From Anaerotignum propionicum DSM 1682 (GTDB lineage Bacteria; Bacillota; Clostridia; Lachnospirales; Anaerotignaceae): DNA of 64,000 nucleotides. The number at the start of each line of letters is the position of its first letter. Positions within the stretch are counted from its first letter, which is position 1. The notes under the pieces are model-generated. The model did no database searches. It saw only the letters and a list, made by a program, of their open reading frames with translations, and had not been told where the DNA came from. The stretch covers positions 1,860,001-1,924,000 of the forward strand of contig NZ_CP014223.1 in NCBI RefSeq assembly GCF_001561955.1, in the 5' to 3' direction. Of this stretch, positions 18,673 through 27,257 are shown piece after piece. The position numbers were made by a program, and so were the translations under genes.

Positions 18673-18696
18673 TATATGTTGCCCTTGCAACATATA
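18673..18696. promoter_or_regulatory. TATATGTTGC-N4-GCAACATATA palindrome (island motif)
   Basis: Perfect 10-bp arms with a 4-base gap, 38 bases before the regulator start codon. A TATACT -10 candidate at 18708-18713 places the site over the -35 region, which suggests autorepression. Contains the common GTTGC-N4-GCAAC core. Confidence 0.75.
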
Positions 18697-18734
18697 AAAA
18701 TTTGATTTATACTCCTTTCAAGGAGGTGGTCTAA

Positions 18735-19400
18735 GTGCATGACGTTTATCTCAAACAACTTCAGAAAATGCCATTATTCGAGGGAATCAAGGAGACCGAA
18801 ATTAATTCTGTGCTTACTTGTCTGGGAAGCTATTTACGATCCTATAAAAAGGGAGAACTTATTTTTCTTGCAGGTGAATCAATAAAATCTGTTGGCGTCA
18901 TTTTAAGTGGAGCTGTTAATATGATTAAAGAGGACATTTGGGGCACCCAAACCCTTATCGTTTCCATGAAAACAGGAGAAATATTCGGAGAAACTTTTGC
19001 ATGTGGAAACCTTTCCGACTCTAAAGTTACTTTTGCTGTAGGCGCAGACTGTTTGATTTTATTTCTTCCTTATAGCAAGGTCTTACATTCTTGCAGCATG
19101 TCCTGCACCTTTCATCATCGGTTAATCGAAAATATGGTAGGTCTTATTAGCAGTAAGAATGTCCAACTGATAGAAAAAATCGAAGTAACCTCTAAAAAAA
19201 CTTTGCGTGAAAAAATTTTGACCTATCTTTCCATTCAGTCACAACAGCAGGGATGTTCCTATTTTGATGTTCCTTTGGGACGTCTTGAGATGGCAGCTTA
19301 TCTATGTGCAGACCGCAGCGCATTAACCCGTGAATTATCACAAATGCGTTCCGAGGGCCTGTTAGACTTTGAAAAGAATACATTTCATCTTTTAAAATAA
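18735..19400 (+). CDS. Crp/Fnr-family regulator with Cys/His sensor motif
   Basis: 221 residues. The start is GTG 18735 with AGGAGGTGG directly before. Sensor barrel at residues about 10-120 with cysteine in ETFACG and the cluster CSMSCTFHHRLIENM near 116. The winged HTH holds GRLEMAAYLCADRSALTREL. The C-x3-C-x-H-H group recurs in the regulator at 20372 and could bind iron, heme or an iron-sulfur cluster; this is inference. A perfect palindrome lies just upstream. HcpR-type regulators of this family control hcp in other anaerobes. Confidence 0.88.
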   Translation: MHDVYLKQLQKMPLFEGIKETEINSVLTCLGSYLRSYKKGELIFLAGESIKSVGVILSGAVNMIKEDIWGTQTLIVSMKTGEIFGETFACGNLSDSKVTFAVGADCLILFLPYSKVLHSCSMSCTFHHRLIENMVGLISSKNVQLIEKIEVTSKKTLREKILTYLSIQSQQQGCSYFDVPLGRLEMAAYLCADRSALTRELSQMRSEGLLDFEKNTFHLLK

Positions 19401-19475
19401 AATAATAATTAGCCCCAAATTTTAGTTTTAACTCTTTTACAACGGTTATACCTATTACACTTGTGATATGACCAA

Positions 19476-20180
19476 TTAAACCACTGTGCATTCTATTTTA
19501 TAAAGAGCAAAAACATCATCCAATTTTCCTGTCAAAATTACGCCATGCCCAGGGGCGATAGATTTCAAATTCAAGTCTGCCAAGCCCAAGACAGCGCGTT
19601 TTTCATTGGGAGTTGCCTGTGCAAATACTTTGTCGAAATATGTTTTCGCTCCTTGTAAAACGCTATCATTGGTATAGTCTTTATCCAAGGGGGGTTCGCA
19701 TCCCAAATATTGCCCAAACAAATCATTAGAAAACAAAATTTGCTCATTTTCAAAATAAGTGACCATATTATCATCCCAATGTAATCCTGGCGTATGGGTA
19801 AAGCGGAACTCAAATGTTCCAATTTTCAAAGTAGATAAATTAGTAACTTCTATAAAATTTGCATTTGGATAACGAGAAACCAAGCGATGTTTGCAAGCTG
19901 CTGTGCAGTAAATTGGAATATCTGCCCTGTCAGACAGCAATAGTCCAAGAGCTCCACTATGATCCTCCTCGGAATGATTAAGGATGATGGCATCCAACTG
20001 GCTAAGAGGAACTAATTGTTTTAATTCAGCCATGAACACCTCTCCAGCTTTTTCAGGAACAGTATCAATAAGCACATTTTTTTCTCCCCTCAGGAGATAC
20101 GCCAAAAATGAAAAACTACGATCCGGCTTTTGGATAACCTTTCCGAGAACTGTACACATTTCTGAAATTGAATAATGCAT
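19476..20180 (-). CDS. Stand-alone oxygen-binding di-iron (flavodiiron-type) protein
   Basis: 234 residues. It is the metallo-beta-lactamase-fold half of FprA/NorV flavodiiron proteins, with iron ligands visible in HSEEDHSG (near 69), HTPGLHWDDN, FSNDLFGQY and APGHGVIL. The flavodoxin (FMN) half, normally some 150 further residues, is absent, and the stop is not followed by flavodoxin sequence. Family members reduce O2 to water or NO to N2O. Without FMN it needs an outside donor, perhaps the rubredoxin at 15765 or ferredoxin at 25377. A perfect GTTGC-type palindrome lies upstream. Confidence 0.88.
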   Translation of the reverse strand: MHYSISEMCTVLGKVIQKPDRSFSFLAYLLRGEKNVLIDTVPEKAGEVFMAELKQLVPLSQLDAIILNHSEEDHSGALGLLLSDRADIPIYCTAACKHRLVSRYPNANFIEVTNLSTLKIGTFEFRFTHTPGLHWDDNMVTYFENEQILFSNDLFGQYLGCEPPLDKDYTNDSVLQGAKTYFDKVFAQATPNEKRAVLGLADLNLKSIAPGHGVILTGKLDDVFALYKIECTVV

Positions 20181-20256
20181 AAATCTTCCTCCTTTTATTC
20201 ATGATTGATTTAGTTATGTTAGTGATAGTTATAGTTTAACATAAGCTTCTCTTTAT

Positions 20257-20276
20257 AATGTTGCGTGCGCAACATT
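20257..20276. promoter_or_regulatory. AATGTTGCG-TG-CGCAACATT palindrome (island motif)
   Basis: Perfect 9-bp arms, 77 bases before the di-iron protein start. A TAAACT -10 candidate at 20233-20238 is 31 bases from its centre, near the spacing expected when a Crp/Fnr protein activates from about -41.5. The -10 match is weak. Confidence 0.72.
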
Positions 20277-20281
20277 AAATT

Positions 20282-20315
20282 AAAAAAGGTGGAAACATTA
20301 TTGTTTGCTCCCACC
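20282..20315 (-). terminator. Terminator of the crp-like gene at 20372
   Basis: On the minus strand GGTGG...AAACA-ATAA-TGTTT CCACC forms an interrupted stem followed by TTTTTT. It separates the regulator gene from the di-iron gene downstream. Confidence 0.75.
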
Positions 20316-20371
20316 ACTTCATTTTTTTCAAGCGTAACTGGCTTTTCCTTGTATGTCCAACATAATAAATT

Positions 20372-21037
20372 TCACTCCAAGTCGGATTTAATACAAAAGT
20401 GGTTTCTATGAACCGTTATCAGCCCTTCCCGTTGCATTTTGCTTAATTCATTCGAAAGCGCACTGCGGTCTACGCTTAAGTAATCGGCCAACTGCTGCCG
20501 ATTAAAAGGGATGTCAAATTCACGTCTACCCTCACGAGTGGCCTGGAAAGAAAGATAAGAAAGTAACCGCCCGCGAATAGACTTTGCTGAAGTATGAAAA
20601 ATACGACGGGATAAAGTTAAATTCTTCTGAGCCGAAATTGTCAACAGGTTACGAATTAACTTTCCATGGTGTCCGCAGGCGGATGAACACGGTTGTAATG
20701 TTTTGGCTACATTCAGAAATAAAACCACTGTGCTTTCAGCAGCCACAGCACTAACCATCAAGGGTTCTCCCGGCGCACAGGCATAGGTTTCCGCAAATAC
20801 TTGGCCATGTCCGATTTTATCTAAAACACTTTTATTTCCCCAGAGATCATCGTGCTCAATAGAAACACTACCGGTTATTACTATCCCAATTTTAGGGACA
20901 GTATCACCTGCACGGTAAATCACTTCATCTTTTTGGTAGCATTTTTCTTCCGCCAACAGGCAGCCCAACATAGAAGTCACTTCTTCTGGTGTAATTCCAC
21001 GAAACAAACTTGTATTTGATAAAAAAAGAGCATCCAT
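20372..21037 (-). CDS. Crp/Fnr-family regulator with Cys/His sensor motif
   Basis: 221 residues, paralogue of the product of 18735-19400. Shared features are the sensor barrel with AETYACA, the cluster CSSACGHHGKLIRN near 112, and a winged HTH with NRQQLADYLSVDRSALSNEL. It lies between the di-iron gene and the hcp2 operon, all on the minus strand. Its own upstream DNA has no GTTGC-type palindrome, so it may be expressed constantly and act on the neighbours. Binding to the shared palindrome is likely but untested. Confidence 0.88.
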   Translation of the reverse strand: MDALFLSNTSLFRGITPEEVTSMLGCLLAEEKCYQKDEVIYRAGDTVPKIGIVITGSVSIEHDDLWGNKSVLDKIGHGQVFAETYACAPGEPLMVSAVAAESTVVLFLNVAKTLQPCSSACGHHGKLIRNLLTISAQKNLTLSRRIFHTSAKSIRGRLLSYLSFQATREGRREFDIPFNRQQLADYLSVDRSALSNELSKMQREGLITVHRNHFCIKSDLE

Positions 21038-21171
21038 CTTTATCCCACCATTTCATATTACACATTTTTCATTTGCTAAGGCTATGATACTATGAGCAGA
21101 GGAGCAAGTCGATCAATAGCGTTGATTTTCAGCTATATTTCTAGAATATTTTTTAGTGAAAAAAATGGGCG

Positions 21172-21858
21172 TTACTGTACCTTAACCTCGGGATTCTTTT
21201 CCCCAAACTTCTCCATCAATTCCTGTTCAATTTCCCTGCACTGCTTTCCTGATTTCTCACGAGTCTTGATTAGCTTATATGCTTGAAATAGCTGTGACGG
21301 TCCGATTTCCGAACTAAAATAACCAATTCCCTGATTCCACGCCAGAAGTTCAAAGACATCATCCAACGCAGCAGAATCAAGCCCATGGATATACGCCTTT
21401 ACCAATTCTCTCGTTGCCTGACGCATTCGCCCCGCACCCACAGCATTGGTCAAAGAAAGCAACAGCCGCATCTCGTAAGGTAACGTTCGCTTTTGGTCAT
21501 TCCATGTAAGATCCCAAAAGTCCACAGCTATTTGGCCCAGCCTTTCATCAATCATGGGATAGTTCAGCAAAGCCAAGGGGCGGAAGGGAGCCATTTCAGC
21601 CGTCTCCGTCTCCTGCACGCGGTAGAAATAAATATGAAACTCATCCGCTCCCACTTGTTTTGCAAAATGTTCAAATCCCAGAGCTTCCATGGGTGCATAA
21701 AGGGGTAGTGGCTCAAAGGTTTGAATAATTGTTAACCCAGAACCTTTGCTCAAACCACCAGCACGTTTTTGCAATCCGGGAAAAAAATTTCCTTGTAGGT
21801 GGCGAACATCAATGCATTCAAAATTTGAAATTTGATCCTTCCATTGTTCAAAGCCCAT
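21172..21858 (-). CDS. DUF2249 domain protein with CMD-like C-terminus
   Basis: 228 residues. Residues about 15-75 match the DUF2249 pattern (IDVRHLQGNFFPGL, then GSGLTIIQTFEPLPLYAPME). The C-terminal 110 residues are helical and resemble a carboxymuconolactone-decarboxylase/AhpD-like fold (SLTNAVGAGRMRQATRELVK) without the CxxC pair, so no peroxidase activity is expected. DUF2249 proteins often occur with hemerythrins and Hcp in NO-response loci. Last gene of the hcp2 operon, 24 bases after the hemerythrin gene. Confidence 0.75.
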   Translation of the reverse strand: MGFEQWKDQISNFECIDVRHLQGNFFPGLQKRAGGLSKGSGLTIIQTFEPLPLYAPMEALGFEHFAKQVGADEFHIYFYRVQETETAEMAPFRPLALLNYPMIDERLGQIAVDFWDLTWNDQKRTLPYEMRLLLSLTNAVGAGRMRQATRELVKAYIHGLDSAALDDVFELLAWNQGIGYFSSEIGPSQLFQAYKLIKTREKSGKQCREIEQELMEKFGEKNPEVKVQ

Positions 21859-21882
21859 AATATTGTCCCTTCTTTCTTTAAA

Positions 21883-22440
21883 TTAGCAATATTTTTCTAT
21901 AAGCTGCTTTAGCAAGTTCAAAGCGGTTTCCTGAATCCCCTTCTCTTTTGCTTGACTTTCAAAAAGCTCCACTTCACTGTTTATACTTTGCAAAACATCA
22001 TCCGTAAGGCTGCGGCCTGCAAAGGTATAGACTACGTTATCCTCTTTGTCTATATGACGTTGTAACAGGTTCACCCATGCACCTGCATTCACCAGAATTT
22101 CCAGCTTGTCCAGAGTATTCGGCGTGGACTCATAACGCCCTAATGCGCTTTCAAGCTCCCCTAAATGAAACCTTCCCATATCATGCTCAACCAACATGCC
22201 GTTTTGAATCAGCTTCACGGCAGCGGTACCCAGTCTACCCATCATCTCTCGGAACAAAATCTGCTCCTCTTTTCCATGATGATGTTGATCCGCATAGGTT
22301 CGTGCAAATGTAATCATATCCCGAAAATCATTTACTTCCACAGGATCACCCTCTAATATACGACAACACGCATTACGGATTACCGCTACAAGGGAAAGAA
22401 TATTTTTATGCTCCTGCACCATTAAATCAATAGAATTCAT
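21883..22440 (-). CDS. Hemerythrin-like di-iron protein
   Basis: 185 residues, four-helix HHE-type hemerythrin. Candidate iron ligands are QEHKN near residue 10, DQHHHGKEEQILF near 55, VEHDMGRFH near 85 and RHIDKEDNVVY near 130. Such proteins bind O2 or NO at a di-iron centre or help repair iron-sulfur clusters (RIC/YtfE group). The partner domain of RIC (ScdA N-terminal, DUF1858-like) is not fused here but is present at the end of the Hcp encoded upstream in the same operon. The start at 22440 is 3 bases after the preceding gene's stop. Confidence 0.88.
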   Translation of the reverse strand: MNSIDLMVQEHKNILSLVAVIRNACCRILEGDPVEVNDFRDMITFARTYADQHHHGKEEQILFREMMGRLGTAAVKLIQNGMLVEHDMGRFHLGELESALGRYESTPNTLDKLEILVNAGAWVNLLQRHIDKEDNVVYTFAGRSLTDDVLQSINSEVELFESQAKEKGIQETALNLLKQLIEKYC

Positions 22441-22443
22441 TTT

Positions 22444-23049
22444 TTACACCTCCTGAATGAGAAACTGCTTGTCTATTTGCTGAAAAGAAAAACCACTGCC
22501 TGAAAGACTTCCTAAAATAAAGGCACCTCGCAATAAATAATAGTTTTCAATCTTTCCGCCTACTGCATCCCAAAAAGGCAAATGCAAATCCACCGTCTGG
22601 TGCCAAAGAACATGTTCTGCGCTCTGTTCCAAAATTTCATTGACATGGTCACAGGGCATACCCTCCAACAGTACATCATTCAATGCGCGGTAAACTGCTT
22701 GGGCATCACTAGAAGCAGGCAACGGATTTTGCAACCCCAGTTGAAATGCTGCCTGTTTGAGCTTTTCAATTTGTGTAGTATCGTTATGCAAAATTTCTGT
22801 CACTGCGGCGGCAAAGCGTTTCTCCGCAATGCCGATTTGGCTTTGCAACCAACCATGGATATTTCCGTTATCTATCACTTGTTCCAATGGGCGTCGTTCA
22901 ACAATTCCATAAACGGTATTCAGCTTATTTTCCAAGGCGGTACGATCGTCCTCAGACGAAATGGAAGACAGCATTGCTTCCGTCAAGCTCTCCTGTAACT
23001 GAATTTTGCGGTAAAGCCAGTAATGAATTGGCCCTAAAAACGCACTCAT
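22444..23049 (-). CDS. Unrecognised protein of the hcp2 operon
   Basis: 201 residues from ATG 23049, which has GGGATGA before it; the 10-codon longer frame has none. No known family is recognised. It is predicted mostly helical and soluble, with a conserved-looking N-terminus (MSAFLGPIHYWLYRKIQLQE) and a CDHVNEILEQSAEHVLWHQT stretch rich in Cys and His that could bind metal or heme. It is tightly packed between hcp2 and the hemerythrin gene, so a role in NO or hydroxylamine handling is likely by context only. Confidence 0.8.
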   Translation of the reverse strand: MSAFLGPIHYWLYRKIQLQESLTEAMLSSISSEDDRTALENKLNTVYGIVERRPLEQVIDNGNIHGWLQSQIGIAEKRFAAAVTEILHNDTTQIEKLKQAAFQLGLQNPLPASSDAQAVYRALNDVLLEGMPCDHVNEILEQSAEHVLWHQTVDLHLPFWDAVGGKIENYYLLRGAFILGSLSGSGFSFQQIDKQFLIQEV

Positions 23050-23115
23050 ACGCTCATCCCTTTCTAAAAATGTGGTCATGGAACAACAAAGTATCCCATG
23101 ACCTTAATCTTAAAC

Positions 23116-24960
23116 TTATCCGTTTACCTTATCATTAACAGCTTTTAGCACATCATTCACATTTAAGCCATGAACCATACATGCATCTGACAAAGTCTCC
23201 ATCTGGGAGGAAGGACAACCCAGACAATGCATTCCACACTCCATCAGTGCAGGAGCGGTTTCAGGGTATTTGCGCAAAATATCGCCCATAATCATATCAC
23301 CACTAACAGCGTCGGTTGTGGCAGCTTCATCAAAAAACAGCTTTAAATCGTCCTCTACTGTTCCAATCCCTGCAATGCCGAAATTCTCCACCAATACCTT
23401 TGCTACATTCGGGCTAAGGAAGGCAGGAAGTGTTGGCCCTAAATGAATATTTTTTACACCCAGATGCAATAAAGCCAGAAGTACAATCACTGCCTTTTGT
23501 TCATACCAAGCAATGTTATAAACAATTGGCAAATCGTTAATGTCCTCCAATCCAAAAACCTCTTTCAGCTTTAGGGCAATCACAACCAAGGAGTAGGAGT
23601 CATTGCACTGTCCCGCATCCAATACGCGGGGAATCCCGCCGATGTCACCTAAATCAAGCTTGTTATACTTATACTTGGCACAACCTGCGGTGAGGATAAC
23701 CGCATCCTTGGGCAGAGCCTTAGCAAAGTCAGTATAATAATTACGGCTTTTGGAACGACCATCACAACCTGCCATAACCACAAACTTTTTGATTGCACCG
23801 GATTTCACAGCCCCAACCACTTGATCAGCCAGAGCCAGAACTTGGTTGTGTGCAAAGCCGCCGATGATTTCTCCAGTTTCAATTTCTGTTGGAGCTACAC
23901 AACGTTTTGCTTGTTCAATGATTTCAGAGAAATCCTTTTCCTCTCCGACTGCACCAGAAATATGCTTGCAACCAGGGAAGCCTGCCGCACCAGTGGTATA
24001 CAGACGATTTTTATAGCTATCCTTAGGAGGAACGATACAGTTGGTAGTCATGAGAATCGGGCCATTAAAGGACTCAAATTCTTCTTTCTGTTTCCACCAA
24101 GCATTCCCGTAGTTACCCACAAAATTGGAATACTTCTTAAATGCAGGATAGTAGTGAGCAGGAAGCATCTCCGAGTGAGTATATACGTCCACACCGGTTC
24201 CTTGGGTCTGCTGAAGCAGCATTTCCAAATCTCTCAGGTCATGCCCGGAAATCAAAATACCTGGGCGAGAACCCACGCCAATGCTTACCTTGGTAATCTC
24301 GGGATTGCCATAGGCTTGTGTATTGGCCTTGTCCAGCAGAGCCATACCGGAAACACCATACTTTCCAGTTTCCAGTGTCAGCGCCACCAAATCGTCTGCG
24401 GAAAGCTTATCATCCAGAGTGGCAGACAAAGCACGCTGGAGAAAGGCATCAACTTCAGTATCTTCTTCCAGCAAAACGTTGGCATGCTTGGAGTAGGCAG
24501 AAAGTCCTTTTAAACCATAAGTAATCAGTTCACGCAAAGAGCGAATATCTTCATTTTCTGTAGAAAGCACACCTACCATAGCCGCCTTTGCCTCAAATGT
24601 AGCTTCATCTCCATCCCAATGTGCCGCCTCAGGCAACATTTGGCCGTTTCTTACTTGGGCAAGCAGTTCACGCTTTGCATCCAGTGTTGCACGGATACGG
24701 GCTGTGATAGCTTCTTTATCAAAGTTGGCGTTGGTAATCGTTATGAAAAGATTTAATGAAATCAAATGATTTATTGCGGAGGAAACCTCCCCACCCTGGA
24801 CGCGAAGGGCCGTAGTAACAGCTGACAGACCCTTAGTTACATATATTAATAGATCCTGCATTGCAGCAACATCGGGCTTTTTGCCACAAACACCCATCTG
24901 AGTGCATCCAGTACATCCTGCAGTTTCCTCACATTGATAACAAAACATTTTATTTTCCAT
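23116..24960 (-). CDS. hcp: Hybrid cluster protein with C-terminal DUF1858 domain
   Basis: 614 residues. The first 545 are an Hcp closely related to the one at 14114, with cluster cysteines C7, C10, C19 and C25 and all later hybrid-cluster motifs ([28 protein letters not shown]). The last 60 are a DUF1858 / prismane-associated redox-disulfide domain with [18 protein letters not shown], usually a separate small protein. The fusion suggests direct disulfide-linked electron delivery to, or regulation of, the hybrid cluster. Third gene of the operon ferredoxin-cupin-hcp-unknown-hemerythrin-DUF2249. GGAG precedes ATG 24960. Confidence 0.95.
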   Translation of the reverse strand: MENKMFCYQCEETAGCTGCTQMGVCGKKPDVAAMQDLLIYVTKGLSAVTTALRVQGGEVSSAINHLISLNLFITITNANFDKEAITARIRATLDAKRELLAQVRNGQMLPEAAHWDGDEATFEAKAAMVGVLSTENEDIRSLRELITYGLKGLSAYSKHANVLLEEDTEVDAFLQRALSATLDDKLSADDLVALTLETGKYGVSGMALLDKANTQAYGNPEITKVSIGVGSRPGILISGHDLRDLEMLLQQTQGTGVDVYTHSEMLPAHYYPAFKKYSNFVGNYGNAWWKQKEEFESFNGPILMTTNCIVPPKDSYKNRLYTTGAAGFPGCKHISGAVGEEKDFSEIIEQAKRCVAPTEIETGEIIGGFAHNQVLALADQVVGAVKSGAIKKFVVMAGCDGRSKSRNYYTDFAKALPKDAVILTAGCAKYKYNKLDLGDIGGIPRVLDAGQCNDSYSLVVIALKLKEVFGLEDINDLPIVYNIAWYEQKAVIVLLALLHLGVKNIHLGPTLPAFLSPNVAKVLVENFGIAGIGTVEDDLKLFFDEAATTDAVSGDMIMGDILRKYPETAPALMECGMHCLGCPSSQMETLSDACMVHGLNVNDVLKAVNDKVNG

Positions 24961-25022
24961 GGTTATTACTCCTTTATCTTCATATGATTTTAATTTTTAT
25001 CGTTTTTATCATTTGTTTTCTA

Positions 25023-25364
25023 TCAGCTCACTGGTGGAAAAACAACGGTAAGCATCATTTTGAAGGCTTCTTTGGCAAATACCGCATGAGGTTTCTTTGC
25101 AGGCATAATCAAGGTCTCCCCTGCACTCAAAACGTATTCAGAGCCATCCACAGTGAACTGACCTGTTCCTTCCAATACCAAAACCATTGCATCACCGCTA
25201 GAATCATGAGAGCTGATTTCCTCACCTTTCGAGAATGCAAAAAGAGTAATGCTGATATGGTGATTTTGTGTCAGCGTTTTACTTACAATTTGCCCAGCTT
25301 GAACAGAAACTTCGTCTTTTAAAAACAAGGCTGCTTCATGTTCTATGTTTTTGATATAATTCAC
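25023..25364 (-). CDS. Cupin-domain protein
   Basis: 113 residues. Cupin motifs: GEEISSHDSSGDAMVLVLEG and AGETLIMPAKKPHAV. Closest relative in the window is the cupin at 9910-10242, which means the two redox operons each carry a homologous cupin. It lies between ferredoxin and hcp2 genes. Ligand unknown. Confidence 0.85.
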   Translation of the reverse strand: MNYIKNIEHEAALFLKDEVSVQAGQIVSKTLTQNHHISITLFAFSKGEEISSHDSSGDAMVLVLEGTGQFTVDGSEYVLSAGETLIMPAKKPHAVFAKEAFKMMLTVVFPPVS

Positions 25365-25376
25365 TCAAGAACCTCC

Positions 25377-25565
25377 TCAGTCATCGTTTTCGATGGCATT
25401 CACAGGACAGCCACTTTGGGCCTGTGCGGCTGCATCCAGCACATCTGTGGGAACTTCTTTTTTGGAAGCAATTGCAATCCCTGCATCCGTCATTTCAAAA
25501 ACCTCTGGACAAGCCATTGCGCATAACCCACACCCGATACAACTGTCGTTCACAAAATACTTCAT
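25377..25565 (-). CDS. Ferredoxin, single [4Fe-4S]
   Basis: 62 residues. The motif CIGCGLCAMACPEVF at residues 9-23 and a later GCPVNAI supply the four ligands of one cluster, with one cysteine spare. A soluble low-potential electron carrier and first gene of the hcp2 operon, so a likely electron donor to Hcp. GGAG lies before the ATG, and a palindromic operator and -10 lie about 60-105 bases upstream. Confidence 0.93.
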   Translation of the reverse strand: MKYFVNDSCIGCGLCAMACPEVFEMTDAGIAIASKKEVPTDVLDAAAQAQSGCPVNAIENDD

Positions 25566-25622
25566 AAGAACATCTCCTTTTCAGAATCACTCGTTAAAAT
25601 GTTATTTTTATTTGTTGACACA

Positions 25623-25670
25623 ATAATATCATGTAATTCACAACATTTATGTTGTTAAAACAACATAAAT
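25623..25670 (-). promoter_or_regulatory. hcp2 operon promoter with class II Crp/Fnr operator
   Basis: ATTTATGTTGTT-AA-AACAACATAAAT at 25645-25670 is a perfect palindrome with the core GTTGT-N4-ACAAC. A minus-strand TATTAT at 25623-25628 sets +1 near 25616, which puts the palindrome centre at about -41.5, the classic position for activation by Crp/Fnr. A second, overlapping palindrome CAACAT-TT-ATGTTG spans 25641-25654. Confidence 0.75.
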
Positions 25671-26209
25671 AAAATTTTTTCAATATGTTATTGCTTATAA
25701 TTTTAGTAATTTTCCCAGTTCTATCTCACTATGCCCCGTTATGTTTCAAGATTAATCTACATTATTTATTTTAGTTTCTCTAAAAATCAACTTTTACAAA
25801 AGAACTACTTTTTTTGCTAACATAGTATCCTTTTGCTTATCTTTATTTTCACTTTTTGAGTAAATATATAAATCCTAATTTTTACATAATTGTTAACTTG
25901 CCTATTTTCAACAATGCTGTCTCATCAACCTATCAAAAGCTAATCTGTCCACTCAACCCTACGGCTTACATTTACAAATTGTCTTTTCCCTTCTCTCAAA
26001 AACAAAAAAACAGAGAGTCAGGAAAATACTCCCAACTCTCGGAAACCCTATATTTTAAGCCTTTTTAGACCCCTTACTTGTCCGCCCTTGTAATCAACGC
26101 TATCGTCTCAACGTGGATTGAGAGGACAGGATTGATGTTTTATATCTTTGGCCGTTGAAGGGAACTGGTCCACTACAACTTAAATCTATTGAAGTTGTTC
26201 AATCAAAAC
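25671..26209. repeat. Gene-free stretch with one copy of a decayed repeat
   Basis: No gene is supported. At 25934-25960 (CAAAAGCTAATCTGTCCACT and on) and at 26041-26047 (GGAAACC) the sequence matches 37427-37453 and 37534-37540. Both pairs are exactly 107 bases apart, so this is one copy of a diverged dispersed repeat about 160 bases long. On the minus strand it reads ...GLSGQISF then stop, so it may be the tail of a lost coding sequence. Confidence 0.5.
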
Positions 26210-26237
26210 GGAGTGCCCTTATTTTAAAAAGCACTCC
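26210..26237 (-). terminator. Terminator after the S-layer pseudogene
   Basis: Perfect 7-bp stem GGAGTGC with GCACTCC around a 14-base AT-rich loop, followed by GTTTTGATT on the minus strand; 15 bases after the stop at 26252. Confidence 0.65.
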
Positions 26238-26251
26238 ATTTCATCTTGTTA

Positions 26252-27215
26252 TTACCTGTTAATTAATTTTGATTCAACTAATAAGTTCCTAATTGCCTGA
26301 GCAGCTTCTGCGTAAGTCAGATTCGCTTTCGGTGATATGGTTACCGCTGTAGTTCCATTGAATACATGGGCGGATAATACATTCTTTACATTTGTTTTTG
26401 CCCAATCACCTACTTGAGCAAAATCTGTATAGTTTTGGTAACGATTTTCATCATTTCCTACAAGATTTGTAATCTTCATGGCTCTTTGGTACATAGCCAT
26501 TGCTTCTTCTCTTGTAATCTGGTTATCTCCTCTAAATGTTCCATCAGCATATCCCCCGAAACAATGCCATACTCATTTGCTATCAGTATCCCTAATATTC
26601 TTGCGTCTGTAGCAGTTACATCTTTGAAATTATTTTCATGCTTTGAGCCCTCTCTATATAACCCCAACGCTCTAACGATATACTCTGCAAAATCTGCTCT
26701 AGTTATAGCTTTATCTGGCTCAAAACTCTCTGCATTAAAAACAACCAATCTTGACGCCATATCGTTTACTGCATCTTTTGCCCAATGATGTTCAACGGAC
26801 TTTACGGTTACTGGATTCCAAATAACCGAGTAGTCCGAATTAGTCATGGAATTCAGCCTTGCATACCATTTACCATTCTTTTGATATACCTCTGTAGGGA
26901 CATGGCTATAAGTCCCATCTGCATTAAATACAACACCTGTTGTAATCTTGCTAGGGTCAACGCCAGATGGAATTTCCATAACTCTTTCTACATAGTTGCT
27001 AAACTTATTGATACTCTGTTCTTTTGTTGTTCCGTCCGTGTTTGTTGTCTTTGCTACAATTTCAAATTGCACAGGAGGGAATACCAATTCTGCACTGTTT
27101 GCCTTGGCAACTTCGTTATACTTTTCAACCACCTTTTCATCCAGCTTAGTGATTTTCACTTCCACTTTAATATCAGCTTTTTCACCAATCCATAACTCCT
27201 TAATTTACACGAATA
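26252..27215 (-). pseudogene. S-layer homology (SLH) protein, broken
   Basis: Two frames join into one product. The front part runs ...KVEVKITKLDEKVVEKYNEV and later shows an SLH repeat (DKAITRADFAEYIVRALGLY); the second frame holds the next SLH repeats up to LLVESKLINR. A frameshift lies near 26557 in a run of five C (expected GYADGTFRGDNQITREEA across the join). The N-terminus is also missing, with an in-frame stop near 27210. SLH proteins bind cell-wall polymers at the surface. A sequencing error in the C run is possible, but the missing start supports decay. Confidence 0.75.
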
Positions 27216-27257
27216 AACATAATCGGCAGTTCAAATACACAGGTGTAATTGTTAGAA

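Noticed and set aside
20205-20245. TTATGTTA...TAACATAA repeat near the di-iron promoter
   Set aside because: 15-base gap between arms is unlike a Crp/Fnr site; kept out in favour of the perfect palindrome at 20257.
25856-26068. Plus-strand open frame of 70 codons
   Set aside because: No ribosome site; overlaps the dispersed repeat and has no family match.
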